Source of the DNA: Onchocerca volvulus | Taxonomy: Eukaryota > Nematoda > Chromadorea > Rhabditida > Onchocercidae | Assembly (NCBI GenBank): GCA_000499405.2 | Contig: HG738136.1 | Span: forward strand, 1,524,928-1,588,927 | DNA length: 64,000 nt | Reading direction: 5' to 3' | Part shown: positions 11,928-24,339 of the stretch, piece after piece | Numbering within the stretch: the stretch's first letter is position 1 | How the letters are laid out: each line of letters opens with the position of its first letter | Translations under genes and position numbers: made by a program | The notes under the pieces: model-generated | Seen by the model: the letters and a program-made list of their open reading frames with translations, nothing else | Told to the model about the DNA's origin: nothing | Databases searched by the model: none

Positions 11928-14900
11928 CTATTTGGCTGTCCATGTAATTCTTGCTGGTAGAGTTAGCAAATATCCGTGATCATAAACGTAAATTCGCTTA
12001 TCATAAGGATTATATGATATCATATTAGCATTTTGGTAAAGATTAATCCAGTGAATGTTTGGTTTACGGTATTTATCGCGATACAAATCGTATGCAATTG
12101 CGATTTCACTCTTTAAATCATATGAACTTTTCACCTGCAAAAAAATCTCAAATTAAAACTAATAAAAATTTAAAAAATTTTCGGTCATATTTTATTATGG
12201 AATTGTTCAAGTAGTTTTAGGTCCATCTATCTTTCGCTTTCAATTAAATGCGAAAAATCGAAAAAAGTAATTTTCATATATTTTTCATCAAATTTTTAAA
12301 ATTTAAGCTAACCAAATATAGTACACCGCAAACGACAAAACCATTTGCCACTTCAGCATGATTAATCAGCGTTAGATTCCAAGTTTCATAGATAGTTAAA
12401 TTGCTGATGTCCAATTTCGCTACTGATAAAAATGGTTCATTCTCATAGTGAAATAATACCCATAAAGCATTCTCATCTACAGCCAAATCAAAATAGTTCA
12501 TCGATAAGTTGAATAGATACTAGAAAAAATTTCTATAACTTAAAAAAGTTCATACTAAAAGAACTGTTAAAATTGAAGAACAAACTTTGCGAAAAAATAG
12601 ATAAATTTATACAAGTGCTCTGCAAATTTTAAGCTGTGAATGAATAAAAAATTTACGGTTGTAAATTTCGATTAAAAAATTTCTGTCTGCCATAAAAATG
12701 AAAGTTAACTTACATTGTTCCCTTTATGCGCTGCATGTTTATGAATTATCACTTCGTTATATACTTTCGAACGTAAATCATATTTTCCAATTTTAGGAGT
12801 GCCAGCACGATGAAAATATAATGAACCATTGAAAAATATCAAATTTGTTCCATCATATAAGTAAGGTAGATGATGTCTAAGATTCAATTGACTAATTAGT
12901 CATCTCTTATGAAAAAAATGGACTAGTTAAAATAGATATTGTCACTGCTCTTCGAAGTTTAATTTATTTTCAGAAGAAATCTCTTTTAATTCCAAAATTA
13001 TTTGGTCTGTCCAATAGGATATAATTACTTGATACAAATGCATATGAAACTTTTCCAAGTATAGTTTCGTCTATATAATCATGAAAATTAATTTAATTAT
13101 TAACAATGCTATTAGATCCAACACTTTGCTCAATTGGCAATAAAACATCAATGACTTCACCGCTTTTTTGAAGCAGAAATGTCCAGTACTTTCCAAAAGT
13201 ATTCGAAAACACTTTGCTTCTTTGCAACTTATTTGGAACTTGCTCGAAATAAATCACATTGTGAAAATTTCCAGCGATCATCAGCGTATTTCAATTTATC
13301 ATTATCGAATTCAAATATTAATCATAAAAAAGAAAAAGATTGCTAACGTGACAAAAATACGCTGTCTTCGCATGTCGCCTTCATCTAAATACTCCTCCAC
13401 TGTGTCACCTTGAAAATGTTTTGTCATCCAACGTTTCATCATATCCTTTAATAGAATTTTTTGTTGCGCAAAAAATGTTTGATGATTAAATAGTGAAAAT
13501 TAAAAAAGCTAATCAATAGATTATATCTTTCAATATTGCCATTATTCTTCTAGAAATAATAATGAGAATATGCATATCTTTCCATTTTGTGGGTAAGCAT
13601 CACGCATCCATGCTCCGAAATAGGTATTGGAATGCGCATGAAATATCGGTTTGCCGACATCTTCCAAATAACAATCTGTAATTGGAAATTTAATACAAAT
13701 AATTAAACAAAACTTCATATAGTAACAAAACTTCCTATAATAACAAGAAGAGAAGTTGTTCTTAATTTCAGCGCTGAAAATTTAGAACTTATAAGAGAAC
13801 AAAAGCTTACGTGCTGTTGCTCCTTCGATGTACGGTATCTCAGTACTGATTGGTACGGTAACTGTTTCAGATGATACTGTTACATTTGATAGACAAACGC
13901 GAACACATTTGTCAATTTCTGCCATCAGATCACTATCATTCAAAAGCATCTATTAAAATAATGCCTCATTCTTCAATATTATTTAAGTTTTTACACATGC
14001 AGGTTGAAAAATTGAAAATGAAAGTAAGTGACCAAAACAGACCATCTTAACAAAATACGGCAATTGATGTTCAACATATCTCGGTCCACCTTCACCTTCA
14101 AGTGTCATCTGTGTTGGGCATTCCATTGGTTCAACTTTTGGACATTCCGTACGGAACATTTCAAAATTCTCGGCAACTGGGCATTTTGGGCAAATTCCCG
14201 GCTTTCCGGGCATCCCAGGAGGTCCTATAAATTTGATACTTGTTGATGTAGTGCATCGTGTAATGCAAATACATCACAGATATTGTGCTAATAGTTGAAA
14301 GCAAAAATAGAAGTACCTTGAGGACCGGGAGGTCCAGGCATTCCCATTAAACCATCGCGTCCGGGAGGTCCAGGTCTTCCAGGACTTCTAAAAAATTGTG
14401 CAAATTTCACTATTTTGAATGAAGATTCATTTACTAGAGTCTAGTGCAGGCAACATACCCAGGTAATCCTGGTGGTCCAATTGGTCCAGGCGGTCCTCGA
14501 TCAATATCCGATTCTTTTGTGCAATACTGATGTATTTCCAAGCATTTTGCAAGCAATTCGTTGCCCTGGTAAAGCAAATGAACTTCAGATTTTAAAAATT
14601 TATATTTTCTCAAAAATTCAAAATAGGAGAACTTTTTTTTGATGCCGATATTATAAGATAAAGCTTATATAAGAAATTGCTGATTTGAAAATGAATTCTT
14701 TGATATGTTCTTTGATTTTTCTTTGACATGTTTTTTGATATAATTTTTAGAGAAATCTTAATTTTAAAACCTTAATTTTTGATAAAGAATGTATCGAAAC
14801 TTTATGTTCTGATGCATTTAATGAAGTTTGAATGGATGGCGATGATGCAATAGCACGTCGGATACGTTCCGAAATCATTCGTTCTTTCTCCAATTGACAA

Positions 14901-15025
14901 TTTGTCTCCATGTCACCAATACGTGAGTAAACGTCAGCAAATACCAGTAAAGTCAATAGCAAGCAAAATACCTGACAGTATTCCAAGTAGCGGATTTTTT
15001 TTAAATCTCTTTCTTCATCTAACAT
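11928..15025 (-). CDS. Colmedin: type II membrane collagen-olfactomedin protein, 508 aa
   Basis: Ten minus-strand exons: 15025-14771, 14565-14459, 14387-14317, 14224-14043, 13949-13811, 13675-13578, 13445-13348, 12876-12714, 12519-12313, 12134-11928; 1,527 nt in frame, stop TAG. Residues 17-33 form a signal-anchor (CQVFCLLLTLLVFADVY). Residues 109-156 are 16 uninterrupted Gly-X-Y triplets (GPPGPIGPPGLPG and so on). A Cys-rich linker follows (CPKCP, ECPKVEPMECP). Residues about 252-508 are an olfactomedin domain with AWMRDAYP, TKHFQGDTVEEY, LPYLYDGT, NGSLYFHRAG, DLAVDENALW and YVYDHGYLL. The same order of parts defines the C. elegans colmedins UNC-122 and COF-2 and vertebrate gliomedin, which act at cell surfaces and neuromuscular contacts. 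Which nematode paralogue this is I cannot tell. Exon 1 could alternatively end earlier at AAA|GTTTCG; both choices keep frame. Nine introns are GT-AG; intron 6 begins AT. The ATG lies next to the 5' edge of the tandem duplication. Confidence 0.9.
13446..13577 (-). other. Colmedin intron 6 with AT-AG termini
   Basis: The exon ends CCACAAAATGGAAAG and the intron begins ATATGCATATTC and ends TTCTATTAAAG. Splicing here joins AYPQNGK to DMMKRWMTKHF in frame, as expected in an olfactomedin domain. There is no GT dinucleotide in the stretch of about 60 nt where the donor must lie. AAG|GTATGC would be an ordinary donor, so the difference is again A for G at +1. Confidence 0.7.
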
Positions 15026-16559
15026 TTTGCTGAAATCTACAAAATTACATAAAATCTGAAAACATGTAATACTATAAAAATGATCATTGACTGATTTTCA
15101 AATTGTAGTACTTTGAAACTTATGACTTCCAGTATTCTATCAGTTCGATGACTAATTAATGATACTGAAGTAAATCTATTCCCAGGGAATTCTTTAATAC
15201 TAATGCAACTGAATTGATACATAATTAACTATTCAGATATTTGATCATATATTAAGATGAAAGATTGAATTTGAAGATCAACAAATTTATTAACTATCAA
15301 ATACTCTTTGACCTTGATTGGCAATCATTATTGTATAAAGAGACATAAAAGTAACAAAATTCAAAATATGATATGATGATAAATGCGATATAATACTAAC
15401 GTTTGCAAAATATATTGTTTATTATGAAGTTGCTCTGCCCCCAAATATAAACAATTAGATATAGCACAAATTATTCCAGTAAGCTTATCAACGAGACATT
15501 TTTCACTAAATAGCTTCCAAGCATTAATATTTGTACGTTAATTTCAAGTATTCAACTAACTATTAATAATTGCGCTTCGACTCTAATATTCAATCAATTA
15601 TTAATACTTGCACTTAAATCTCAAGCACTCAATTAATTTAGGTATCAATTCAAAGCAAACAAGGAGCAAGCCGTAATTATCGAGTAATAATTGTGATGCT
15701 GTAATAAGAAATGCATGGATCGTTTCCCCAACATTATTTCAAGGTATTTTTTTTAATGAGGCGCAAAATATTTAAAAGAATAACCTCAGTAAATCCATTT
15801 GCTTATTCCACTTTTTTTTTCAATTTACAATACTTTCAATCCATTTCGCTATCACTTTTTTAGTATTTCAAATGCCATTACCAGTAAATCATTTTATTTC
15901 AAAGCTTTTTATTCAAATACTTTGCTGTTATTGATATAGTTGTTATAGAAGTTTGATAAGAAAGATGTAGATCAATCACCGGAATATATATTTCTTCTCT
16001 CTTCCCACTTATTTTCCTCTCTTATCCTTGAAATACTTCAATCTTTTCCTGGCTAACAAATCTCCTTCATCGAGCAAATACTCAAATTCCCAGTATTTTT
16101 TCTCTTTGTTGATTAAACGCTCAAAAATAATTTTTATACATTTGATATAATTCAGGATAAATCAAATAAACAAATATTGGTGCTATGCAATAATATTAAA
16201 TTTCATAATTTATCATAATAAAGCAAGTAACAATACAAGCATTCATCATTAGAATTTACAAATTTATACAATAACTACATGTAGTCCCAAATCGATTAAT
16301 AGAGATGATGAAAATCCTGAATTGGATATCTATTAAAATATATCTATTAACAAATGTTTGTTTAAATAAGTAACCCAATTAACAAATTAGAAAATGGAGC
16401 AAATCCATAAACAATTCAATAATGAACAAATAAATGTATCAAATTCATTCAATATGTAAAATAAAAAATCAGTGATATAACGACAAAAAACAAAATACGA
16501 GAATGCTAACCTGAAGAAGAAATGGTCATTCTGAGAGGGAAATTGGCATTTAAAAACAT

Positions 16560-17001
16560 AAAAGAAATATTTAATAAGTTCTCAGCTAAATATTTCAAAA
16601 CACCAATCAATTGAAGATAGCCTGAAAAATACTTGAAAAACAATAGGAATGTGAAAAAATCAAATTATAAATTGCGAAGCAATTTTTTTATGCCAGATGA
16701 CATCCCATCCTAAATTTCGTTCGTAAATCACGCAAAGTTTGTTCTATCTCAAATGACCACTTCTCTTTCAAGATGACTATTTTCCGAAAAAGCTCAGAAT
16801 TCAGAGAATGACAATTCTGATTATTCAATAATAAATTGAAATTTAAATCAATATCATATCTTGTAAGAGCTGATAACAAATTTCTTATATGACGAAACTC
16901 ATCAACAGTTGATTTCTTTCTAAAAAAAATTTTTTCTATATAAATTTTCTGTATATAAGCTAATTTTTTATATAACAAAGCTCATCACCAGCTGATTTTT
17001 T
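16560..17001. repeat. Counterparts of the unit 2 foldbacks
   Basis: This part of unit 1 aligns with 30,164-30,770 of unit 2. Here the first unit-2 foldback is represented by one arm only. The second foldback's left arm (about 16,836-16,940) has its inverted partner at about 17,435-17,485, now separated by a Helitron-derived insertion. The 96-codon minus-strand frame at 16688-16978 covers this arm; it is broken in unit 2 and I do not regard it as a gene. Confidence 0.55.
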
Positions 17002-17230
17002 TTTTCCTATAAATAAAAATGTAAATGTTCGTTTGTTCAGAATCTTAAATCTTTGAAAGTTCTTAGTCACGAGCCTATTCGAATGCAACGTTGGTGAAGA
17101 ACTTCCAACAATGTGTCGAAAGTAACAATGCGCTACTACGCAGAAAATAGGGTGGTCAATAAATTCAGTCTGCTCACTCACTTTTACCTCCATAGCTGTG
17201 ATAAGTGAAAAAAAAAAAAAAAAAAAAACA
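17002..17230. mobile_element. Helitron terminal fragment
   Basis: The start (ATAAATAAAAATGTAAATGTTCGT ... CGAATGCAACGTT, with gaps) matches the 5' end of the Helitron at 27,695. The following part (about 17,130-17,190) matches an internal piece of the same element in reverse orientation (GTGAG..GACTGAAT..ATTGACCAC on the minus strand). It ends near a long A run and has no counterpart at the matching position in unit 2. It therefore looks like a rearranged non-autonomous Helitron piece. Confidence 0.6.
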
Positions 17231-17523
17231 TGAACAAAATTTTCAATAATTTCTCATATCAATTTTTTCTCGTATTGATATTCTCAGATTTTATTAAATA
17301 ACGGCCATGCTGCACAAATTGTCCTTTCAAGTGAAACATATTTATTCTTCAATTCCATAAATATTTACAAAAGTCAAGCTTGCTATGATAGAGATGAGCC
17401 AGTTGTTAAAACAACAAACATTTCTATTTTTATTTATATAGATTTGTTGTCAATTCTTGCAAGATATGATACTGATTTAAATTCTTTTCATATAGAATAA
17501 TAAATCTGATGATTCTTTAGAAA

Positions 17524-20500
17524 TCACTGATTTCGTTGATTGGCAACTAATTTTAAATGTTTTTCTAATTCATACCTCGAATCAATAATTATCTTATTAA
17601 GCCAACCTTCCACTTCAAAATTACTCCTAATAAAGGTATCCTTATACTGCCAATTTAAGAAAACTGTACCAGGATTATTACAAAGTGAAAGATTAAAATT
17701 ATGCGACACGAAAGGCGATGGCCAACCAGCAAACACAATGCGATCAATTTTTCTAAAATAACAAATGATTTGATTAGATAAAAATGAAATACTTATTCAT
17801 TATATCAGAGATAATTAGAAAATAAGCCAAATCGTTTCTTCATTGATTTACTTTTACTTTTAAAGTAAACTTGAGATTTATTCAGAAAAAGAGACAAAAA
17901 AAAGACAAGAAAATATCAAATCTTTTATATAACTAACCGTTTCTGCCAACCATGCAGGATGAAATCTCGTTCACTCCACATCGAATCTGTAAGCCAAGTA
18001 TCACGAGCCCATGCTTCACCCTTCGGAAGGATGCGCAATTTGTTCGGCCAAATAGTTGCTTCATCGATAATGTTTCGAACACAAGCTACATAAATACTTA
18101 AATCATCGTAATTCCTGTAACGGTCGACACTGTAGGGCATAAAATTCGAAATAAAAGAAAATTTTCTTTAGATACTGACATTTAATATTTCCTGATCTTT
18201 GAAGTAATTTTTGCTGGGTCTTATGCTTAACACAAAGATTCTCAGTGCTATAGTAAATTCTTAGATAATAAACTAGTAATGAAAGATGAAAAACATTACA
18301 AAATAAATAAAACTTGGAAATAATTTATTTAAGATCAACAAATGAATAAACTTAATATAAATTTTACAAAAACTGAAACAGTAAAAAAAAGGTAAAAGGA
18401 CTTTAATCTGTCATTTCAGGAAATCAACTCATACTAAATCACAGTTAATTTAATATATTTAATAGGAATACATTACTTAGTTGTTTATTTTTATGTCAAG
18501 ATTACATTATAGATTATTAAGAATGGAATTTCGAAACTTGAGACTTTTATACGCATATTTTACTTTAAGAATACATTAAAATTACGAACTTCGCTTCCAT
18601 CCAAATGCTTTCACAAAACTCTCTTTCGTTGACTTTTTCTGGGAACATAAATTCCAACAAAACATTCTGTAAGTCAAATTTTTTTCTTTTAAAGAATCAC
18701 GATAAGAAACCGATTTATCTTGTCATTAGTCTCGATCGCGATACGGTTTTCGGGTGATAAATCTTAATATATGTCCTTTTTTTTTTTTTTAAATTAAAAA
18801 AAGTAGTGGCACCGAGAGATGAATCAGTCAGCCCGAATGAATAATGTCGTATAATAAAAAGAAATTTTTATTTCCTAATGACATCAAAAAGCTAAAAAGC
18901 ACTGTGACAAAAATAAATTAAGTAATTTTTTATAAGATATTATTCATTCAAGGCGCATTCAAGATGGAGAAGAACTAAAAGAAAATACGAAAGCAAACTG
19001 TTTCAATTTCAAATAATTATCATAAATACATCAATGTTTATAACGAATAATTAATTTACATGAATTGCGCCATTATCTGATCCAAAGGCTGAAAATGATA
19101 ATTTCAACTCATAGTTTGCCCAAAATTGAAGGAATTTTCGAGAATATGGAGTGTTTCTGTAAATTAGTAAATTCAAAAGAAAAAACTGATATTCAAAACG
19201 CTTAGTAAGCAGATCTACGGTATTGTGGAATAATATTAAAACTAAGGCATTCCAAGCGACCATTTAATAATCCATAATTAATCGCAAATGCTTGCCATCT
19301 TAATAAGGTATGTCTATACTTCGTCAGGTGATTAATAAAATGATTATGAAAATATTCTCGATGATCACGAAATGATTATGTTCATATTAAGAATTGATAA
19401 GACTTAGCATCGCAAAACTATTTCACTTTTCATAAGATGGAAACCATTTGTGATGCGACAATATTGCTGAAGTATATAGATAACTTCCAAAGTTTTCCAA
19501 TTACAAAAAAGTCGAGTATGATATGCATAAATAAGAAATTACAACTAACTTTACTAAATAGCTTCCAGCCATCACTTCGTTATTGAAAATTCGATTGCAT
19601 AAGATAATATTTACATTGTTATCAATCCATTCTTCAATTAAATGATTAGGATTAATGACACCCATATCTGCATCAACAAACAAGAACCACTGAATATCAC
19701 TTGCTTCCTTCATTATTTCTGCTGTGACACAATGTCGAGCAAACATGAACTAAAATTGTCGTCACTTTAATCATTCAAGTAGGACATTATTGCTACTTTT
19801 GTTCAGGACTTATCATTCATAACATTATCTGTTTATCATTTTTAATACATCTATTATCATTCTTAACACATAACTCGTGCAATGTCCAATTTTGTTGATA
19901 AAAAAAAGTTGTTTTAGGTAATGGATGTTTTAGGTGCTTTAAATATGTTTTAGGTAATTTTTCCATACCAATGTCCAAAATTGATGACAACCTGTCAAAA
20001 TTGGGAAGAAAAAGGCAAAAAAAAAAAAGAAAGATTAGATATGAAAGGGTCACAAAAAAATGACAGAAAAAGAAGTAGGAAAACTATGTCCATTTTTTGC
20101 TATTTTTATTTTTTAAGCAAGTTTCTCTCTCCATATTCTCTTAAAAAGATTTGTACTTTTATTCAATGTTTATTCATCCCATAGCGTCAGTTTTGCTTAC
20201 CGAAAATGGCCTACGTGAGCACACATTCAATGTTTACGCTTCATTCAAGTAAGCGACATGTCATATTGATTGAAGATTTGCGAGTCGGTTGAAGACGTTT
20301 CGTCCCACATTTCCTCTAATCATTCACTTTAACAGCTTCATTATAGACTGTACCTCAGCTATTCTGAGGGAAACTTCAGAGCGAACCAGCTACTAGATAT
20401 TTCTGCTCTTATTTTCGTTTTTTAAACAGTTTTGCTTGCTCCCATACTCTTTTTTTTTTTTCCTCATAAAAATCGTTACAAATATCACGTAGCGCGCGAT

Positions 20501-21890
20501 GCTATTCGCTCTTTCTTTCGTAATAGAGATGACTCAAACGGATCGTTCAGCTTATTTTTTCACATTTTTGTTGTTTGATTGTATTTGTCCCTATGGAGAA
20601 TGATCCGATCAGAGATTGGAATAATCAACTGTTATCGACTCTTAGGACCAGTTAAGAATTCTACTGAACTGACGAATAAGAACAAATTTCACTCGAATTA
20701 TTACTAAATTTCGATCCCTTATAAATTAAGCTTGACTTCTATCTACTTTTTTTTTCTTCTGACCTCTCTAATTCCTCTTTTCCAGAGTTTATAGTTGCTT
20801 TTATCTTCGCTCTATCATTTCACGGTATGCTACTAATTATTGATATTCATTACATAATCATAACAAGAATATATAATCGATATATTGTTCATTCCTAGCG
20901 CTACAGTCTGTTATCACTAACGAATAATACTTTGAAAGAAGAAAAAGAATTACATCTTCATGAGGACATAACTTTTGGAGTGTAACATTTGCCGATAAAT
21001 CAATAACAATCCGTTTGTAATTGTGATATAAAGCATAACATTCGAAACTTTCCTGAGCTAAACGATATTCGTCGTAATTACTGCAATTCATCAAAATAGT
21101 AATTATTGCTATCGGAATCGATTTTTGACCTAAAATATATAATTTTTTGATCAATTCTTGAATTTGCAGTAATTTGATCTGAAATCTTTCCATCATTAAG
21201 AATACTTTAAATTAATATATGCAATATCAATGATAATTGTTGAAGTAATTGCATTTCAATCTGATATATGACCAGAAAGTGTGACCTTGGGAAGACTGAA
21301 TTTTATAACTTGCATTTTTAAAACTTGAAACTTGATATTTTTTTGCGGGATTCGATCACATATTCGATGAATATCTTGTATGCATAATGAAAATAGAAGT
21401 TTTAATTTCCGATTTCGGAGTAATCATCATTTGGGGAAATGAGAGTTTGGAAATGAAAATCATTCTTATCAAACTTCTAATTTGTACATTGCGTGAAAGT
21501 GCGACACTCAACAGTATTTTGCAAAACCGAAAGATGATTATTCGAAATACATATTTAATAATACTTCAGAGACATAGAGTTTTCCAAGTTTTGAAACAAT
21601 AAAAAGAATTTTCTAGACTTGATTTGTTTTTTTCTTTTTTTAATCCTTATGAATCTTCGAAAAGATCCAGATTCAAGAAAGGATATCGTCCATATTAAAA
21701 ACTAAAAAAAGAAGAAATCTTTGAAAAATCATTTACCTTCAGATCTTCGAACAGTGATATTACGAAGAATTACAGTACTGTAATAATTCTTGTATAAATA
21801 ATAACTAGTTACATGAACTTCTTCATAGATAATTAATGCAAAAATAAGAGAAATGATGATAAATCCCCATATCTTTCTTCGTCTTCGCAT
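17524..21890 (-). CDS. DUF273 glycosyltransferase-like protein, copy 1, 369 aa
   Basis: Seven minus-strand exons: 21890-21737, 21129-20954, 19749-19550, 19156-19060, 18666-18590, 18114-17938, 17752-17524; 1,110 nt, stop TGA. MRRRRK plus a hydrophobic segment at residues 7-22 make a type II signal-anchor. The body follows the nematode DUF273 family: [37 protein letters not shown] (DAD at 136-138, the presumed metal/nucleotide-sugar site), [19 protein letters not shown] at 204-209, [29 protein letters not shown] and FILHGW. The family is annotated as galactosyltransferase-like from its fold and DxD motif; substrate and product are unknown to me. The likely location is the Golgi lumen. All six introns are GT-AG. 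The exon 6 acceptor was chosen because unit 2 keeps only this CAG. Intron 2 (about 1.2 kb) is nearly identical to that of copy 2. Confidence 0.88.
20180..20260. repeat. Dispersed ~75-bp motif, copy 1 of 4
   Basis: CAGTTTTGCTTACCGAAAAT followed by GAGCACACATTCAATGT and ACGCTTCATTCAAG. The same motif, with about 80% identity by eye, occurs at about 26,745-26,820; the tandem duplication makes the third and fourth copies at about 33,570-33,645 and 42,838-42,912. No family recognised. Confidence 0.6.
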
Positions 21891-24335
21891 CGACAATTTC
21901 GTTAGTTTCTAATTATCTGGAAAATGCGCTTCTTTTTTTTTCACCAACTGCTAGCCTTCGTTTTGGGACCTTCTTAAAATCGACAAATTTCAAGCGTCTT
22001 ATTTTTAACTGAATATTTCATATCTAAAAAAAAAAAAAAGAAAAGAACTCATTTTTCATTTTTTAGAATTCATTAAGGAAAATTTGATAGTATCAAATTA
22101 TTGTTTATGAGGAAAGATCAAAGTTCAGTCTACTTTAAAATTCATTGATAAGACAGAAAAATAAGAACATAGGAAGTAACTCTTACTGCATTCGTAAATT
22201 GATTGATCTTACTGTTGAATGTCTGCAATTCCATTTGTTCCGTAGCTGCTTTTTCGTTATGCTTGAGAATTGATGGCATCTGCTGATCCATATGATCATT
22301 GTATGGCTTTTTGTCTTATTGAGACACCAATCAGCTGCTTTGTTGACCTTTGTATCTGTTGCCAATCAATCGTCGTTATTGTTGACGCATTCACAAGTCG
22401 CAAGCATGCATCTTTCACTGAATTGATTGGCCAATGTTGTCAATTTCCGCTAGAATATTTCTCTCCATCTTTTTTCCCATCTTTTATTCCTCCCTGACCT
22501 CTATAATTATGGGTAAAAATGAATCTGCGATGGGGGACAGTGTATTAAATATTCGTTTGAATCATTTAGATAAACTGTTTTTGGGCTGAACTCGAATTTT
22601 AACTTTTTCAAGAATTTTCTGCGTTTAAGGCATAATAGAAATTAAATTGTTTAATAATAGAAATTAAATTGTTTATTCAAGAGTGTGATAGTGTGATATT
22701 ACACTGATATCCAGTTTAAGAATAAACTTACAAGATGAATATCATTCAGAATTTGATAAATTAGTATTCGAATGATTAAATTACGTGAAATTTCACATCA
22801 GGAAGTAAGAAGAACATTCTCATTCTTGTCTTGATATCAACTTCAATATCAAGGATTTGAATTGAATTATGAATTTTTATTTTCATTTTAATCGGTCGCA
22901 ATATTCATTTCTTATTTGTTTTTCGCTTTTTTTCTCTTCATATTTCTAATTTTTAGTTTGATATTTCATCTGTATTCTCAGAAGAAAATTTTTTTTTCAA
23001 TTTTCCTCGAAAATATTTGCATATTGCGTTTTTTTGCAATGATGAAACTGATATTGCTTATTTTAATCTTAAAATTACAATGCCCTTTTTCTTGCTGTTT
23101 GGATTCTGGTATACTTTCTTCATCATTAGTATTGTTTCGAAGGTTTTGTTAAAATTATTTTCCATTCTAGCCAGTTTCGAACAAACATCAAATTACAAAC
23201 ACTGTTTCGAAAAAAAAAAAAAGTTTTAATTAAAAAGAACAGTATAAAGTTTTGATCGATTCAAGCATATATATATTTGATGAAATATGGATGACGGTTC
23301 AAGTATAGCGAATGTAACGAGCAGAAAAATTATTGAAGGCATCAGTTAAAAAAGTAAACGCATATATAATGATAAGCAAATGCATATACAAGTGCATATA
23401 TAATGATTAAGCTAATAATCGAATATTAATAGTTCTTAAATATCATTTAGTTTAAATCTTAAACGTTGACTTTTTTTTTAAAGTAAGCAAATATATTATT
23501 AGATTTTCTCCCTTAATAATTTCCAAAGCATCTTTACTTAAATACATTGTTTTTAATTATAAGTTTTTCCAAGCAATAGTTCTTTTTGTTTTTTTGTATC
23601 TGTAATGACTATGATAATGATCAAATTTAATTTAAAATTCAAACAAATTAAATATCCAATTTGCATAAATGATAATCTTTTGGAAAATAAACGGCCAAGA
23701 AATATACATTGCAATGGAAAGAAATTGAAAACAACAAAATAAAAAAAAAAAAAAAAATTTCACCAGACACTGATGTCAAACAGAAAAAACAACCATAACA
23801 ATTAATTAAAACAACAAAACAATCCAATTTTTGCAAGTCATTTTTTTTTTCTGTGTTTCCTACGATATTATTTAATCACTCACTGATGAAACATTCGAAT
23901 TTTTGCTTACTTTTTATTCATTTAAATTAAATTATTTCAAAACAAGTTTAAAAATTTATTTATTGATCTGTTGCTCTGCTTCGCTTCCTAATATTTTCTT
24001 TTTTTAATTACAATTTGGACTTTTTTCTTCCTTTTTTATTACACAAGTTTTCCATCATATTACTGTCATTACAAAAAGTTACAAAATTAAGTCAGTGCAT
24101 AGGCAATTTATTATTAGCACACTGTCACATTCAATTATTATCCATCCATTCGTTGGAATTTTTTGCTTCAAAAATTTATTCACATTATATTGGCATGTTT
24201 TAAAATGTGCTTATATGCGTATTTACGCATGTATAAACATGATCGGATGTTAAAAACAATGCTTCTTTGAGGAAAGCTTGAACAATGGAAATCGTGAAAT
24301 GCGCAAAACCGGTTTTCTTTTTCAACTGGTCATCA
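21891..24335. other. Region upstream of DUF273 copy 1
   Basis: No gene seen. It should contain the copy 1 promoter. It aligns with 35,286-36,985 plus 40,525-41,434 of unit 2, with the 3.5-kb Cys-rich gene block missing here. The stretch 23,640-24,335 is almost identical to 40,740-41,434. The open frames inside it are identical in both units only because the DNA is; they are rich in poly-F runs from T tracts and I see no coding signal. Confidence 0.5.
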
Positions 24336-24339
24336 TTTC

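Noticed and set aside
13093..13281. Extra colmedin exon between exons 7 and 8
   Set aside because: Exon 7 (ending GTCAC|GTTAGC) joins exon 8 directly in phase and matches the olfactomedin domain. The extra frame does not fit the domain.
16688..16978. 96-codon minus-strand frame in unit 1
   Set aside because: The matching frame in unit 2 is broken and the sequence is an arm of a foldback, so I do not call it a gene.
19817..20184. Open frames on both strands repeated at 33,205-33,572
   Set aside because: They lie in DUF273 intron 2, within a converted tract, and are A/T-run-derived.
23648..24203. Open frames repeated almost unchanged at 40,747-41,302
   Set aside because: Conservation reflects a recent near-identical DNA tract. 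The frames include poly-F from T runs and show no splice or coding context.
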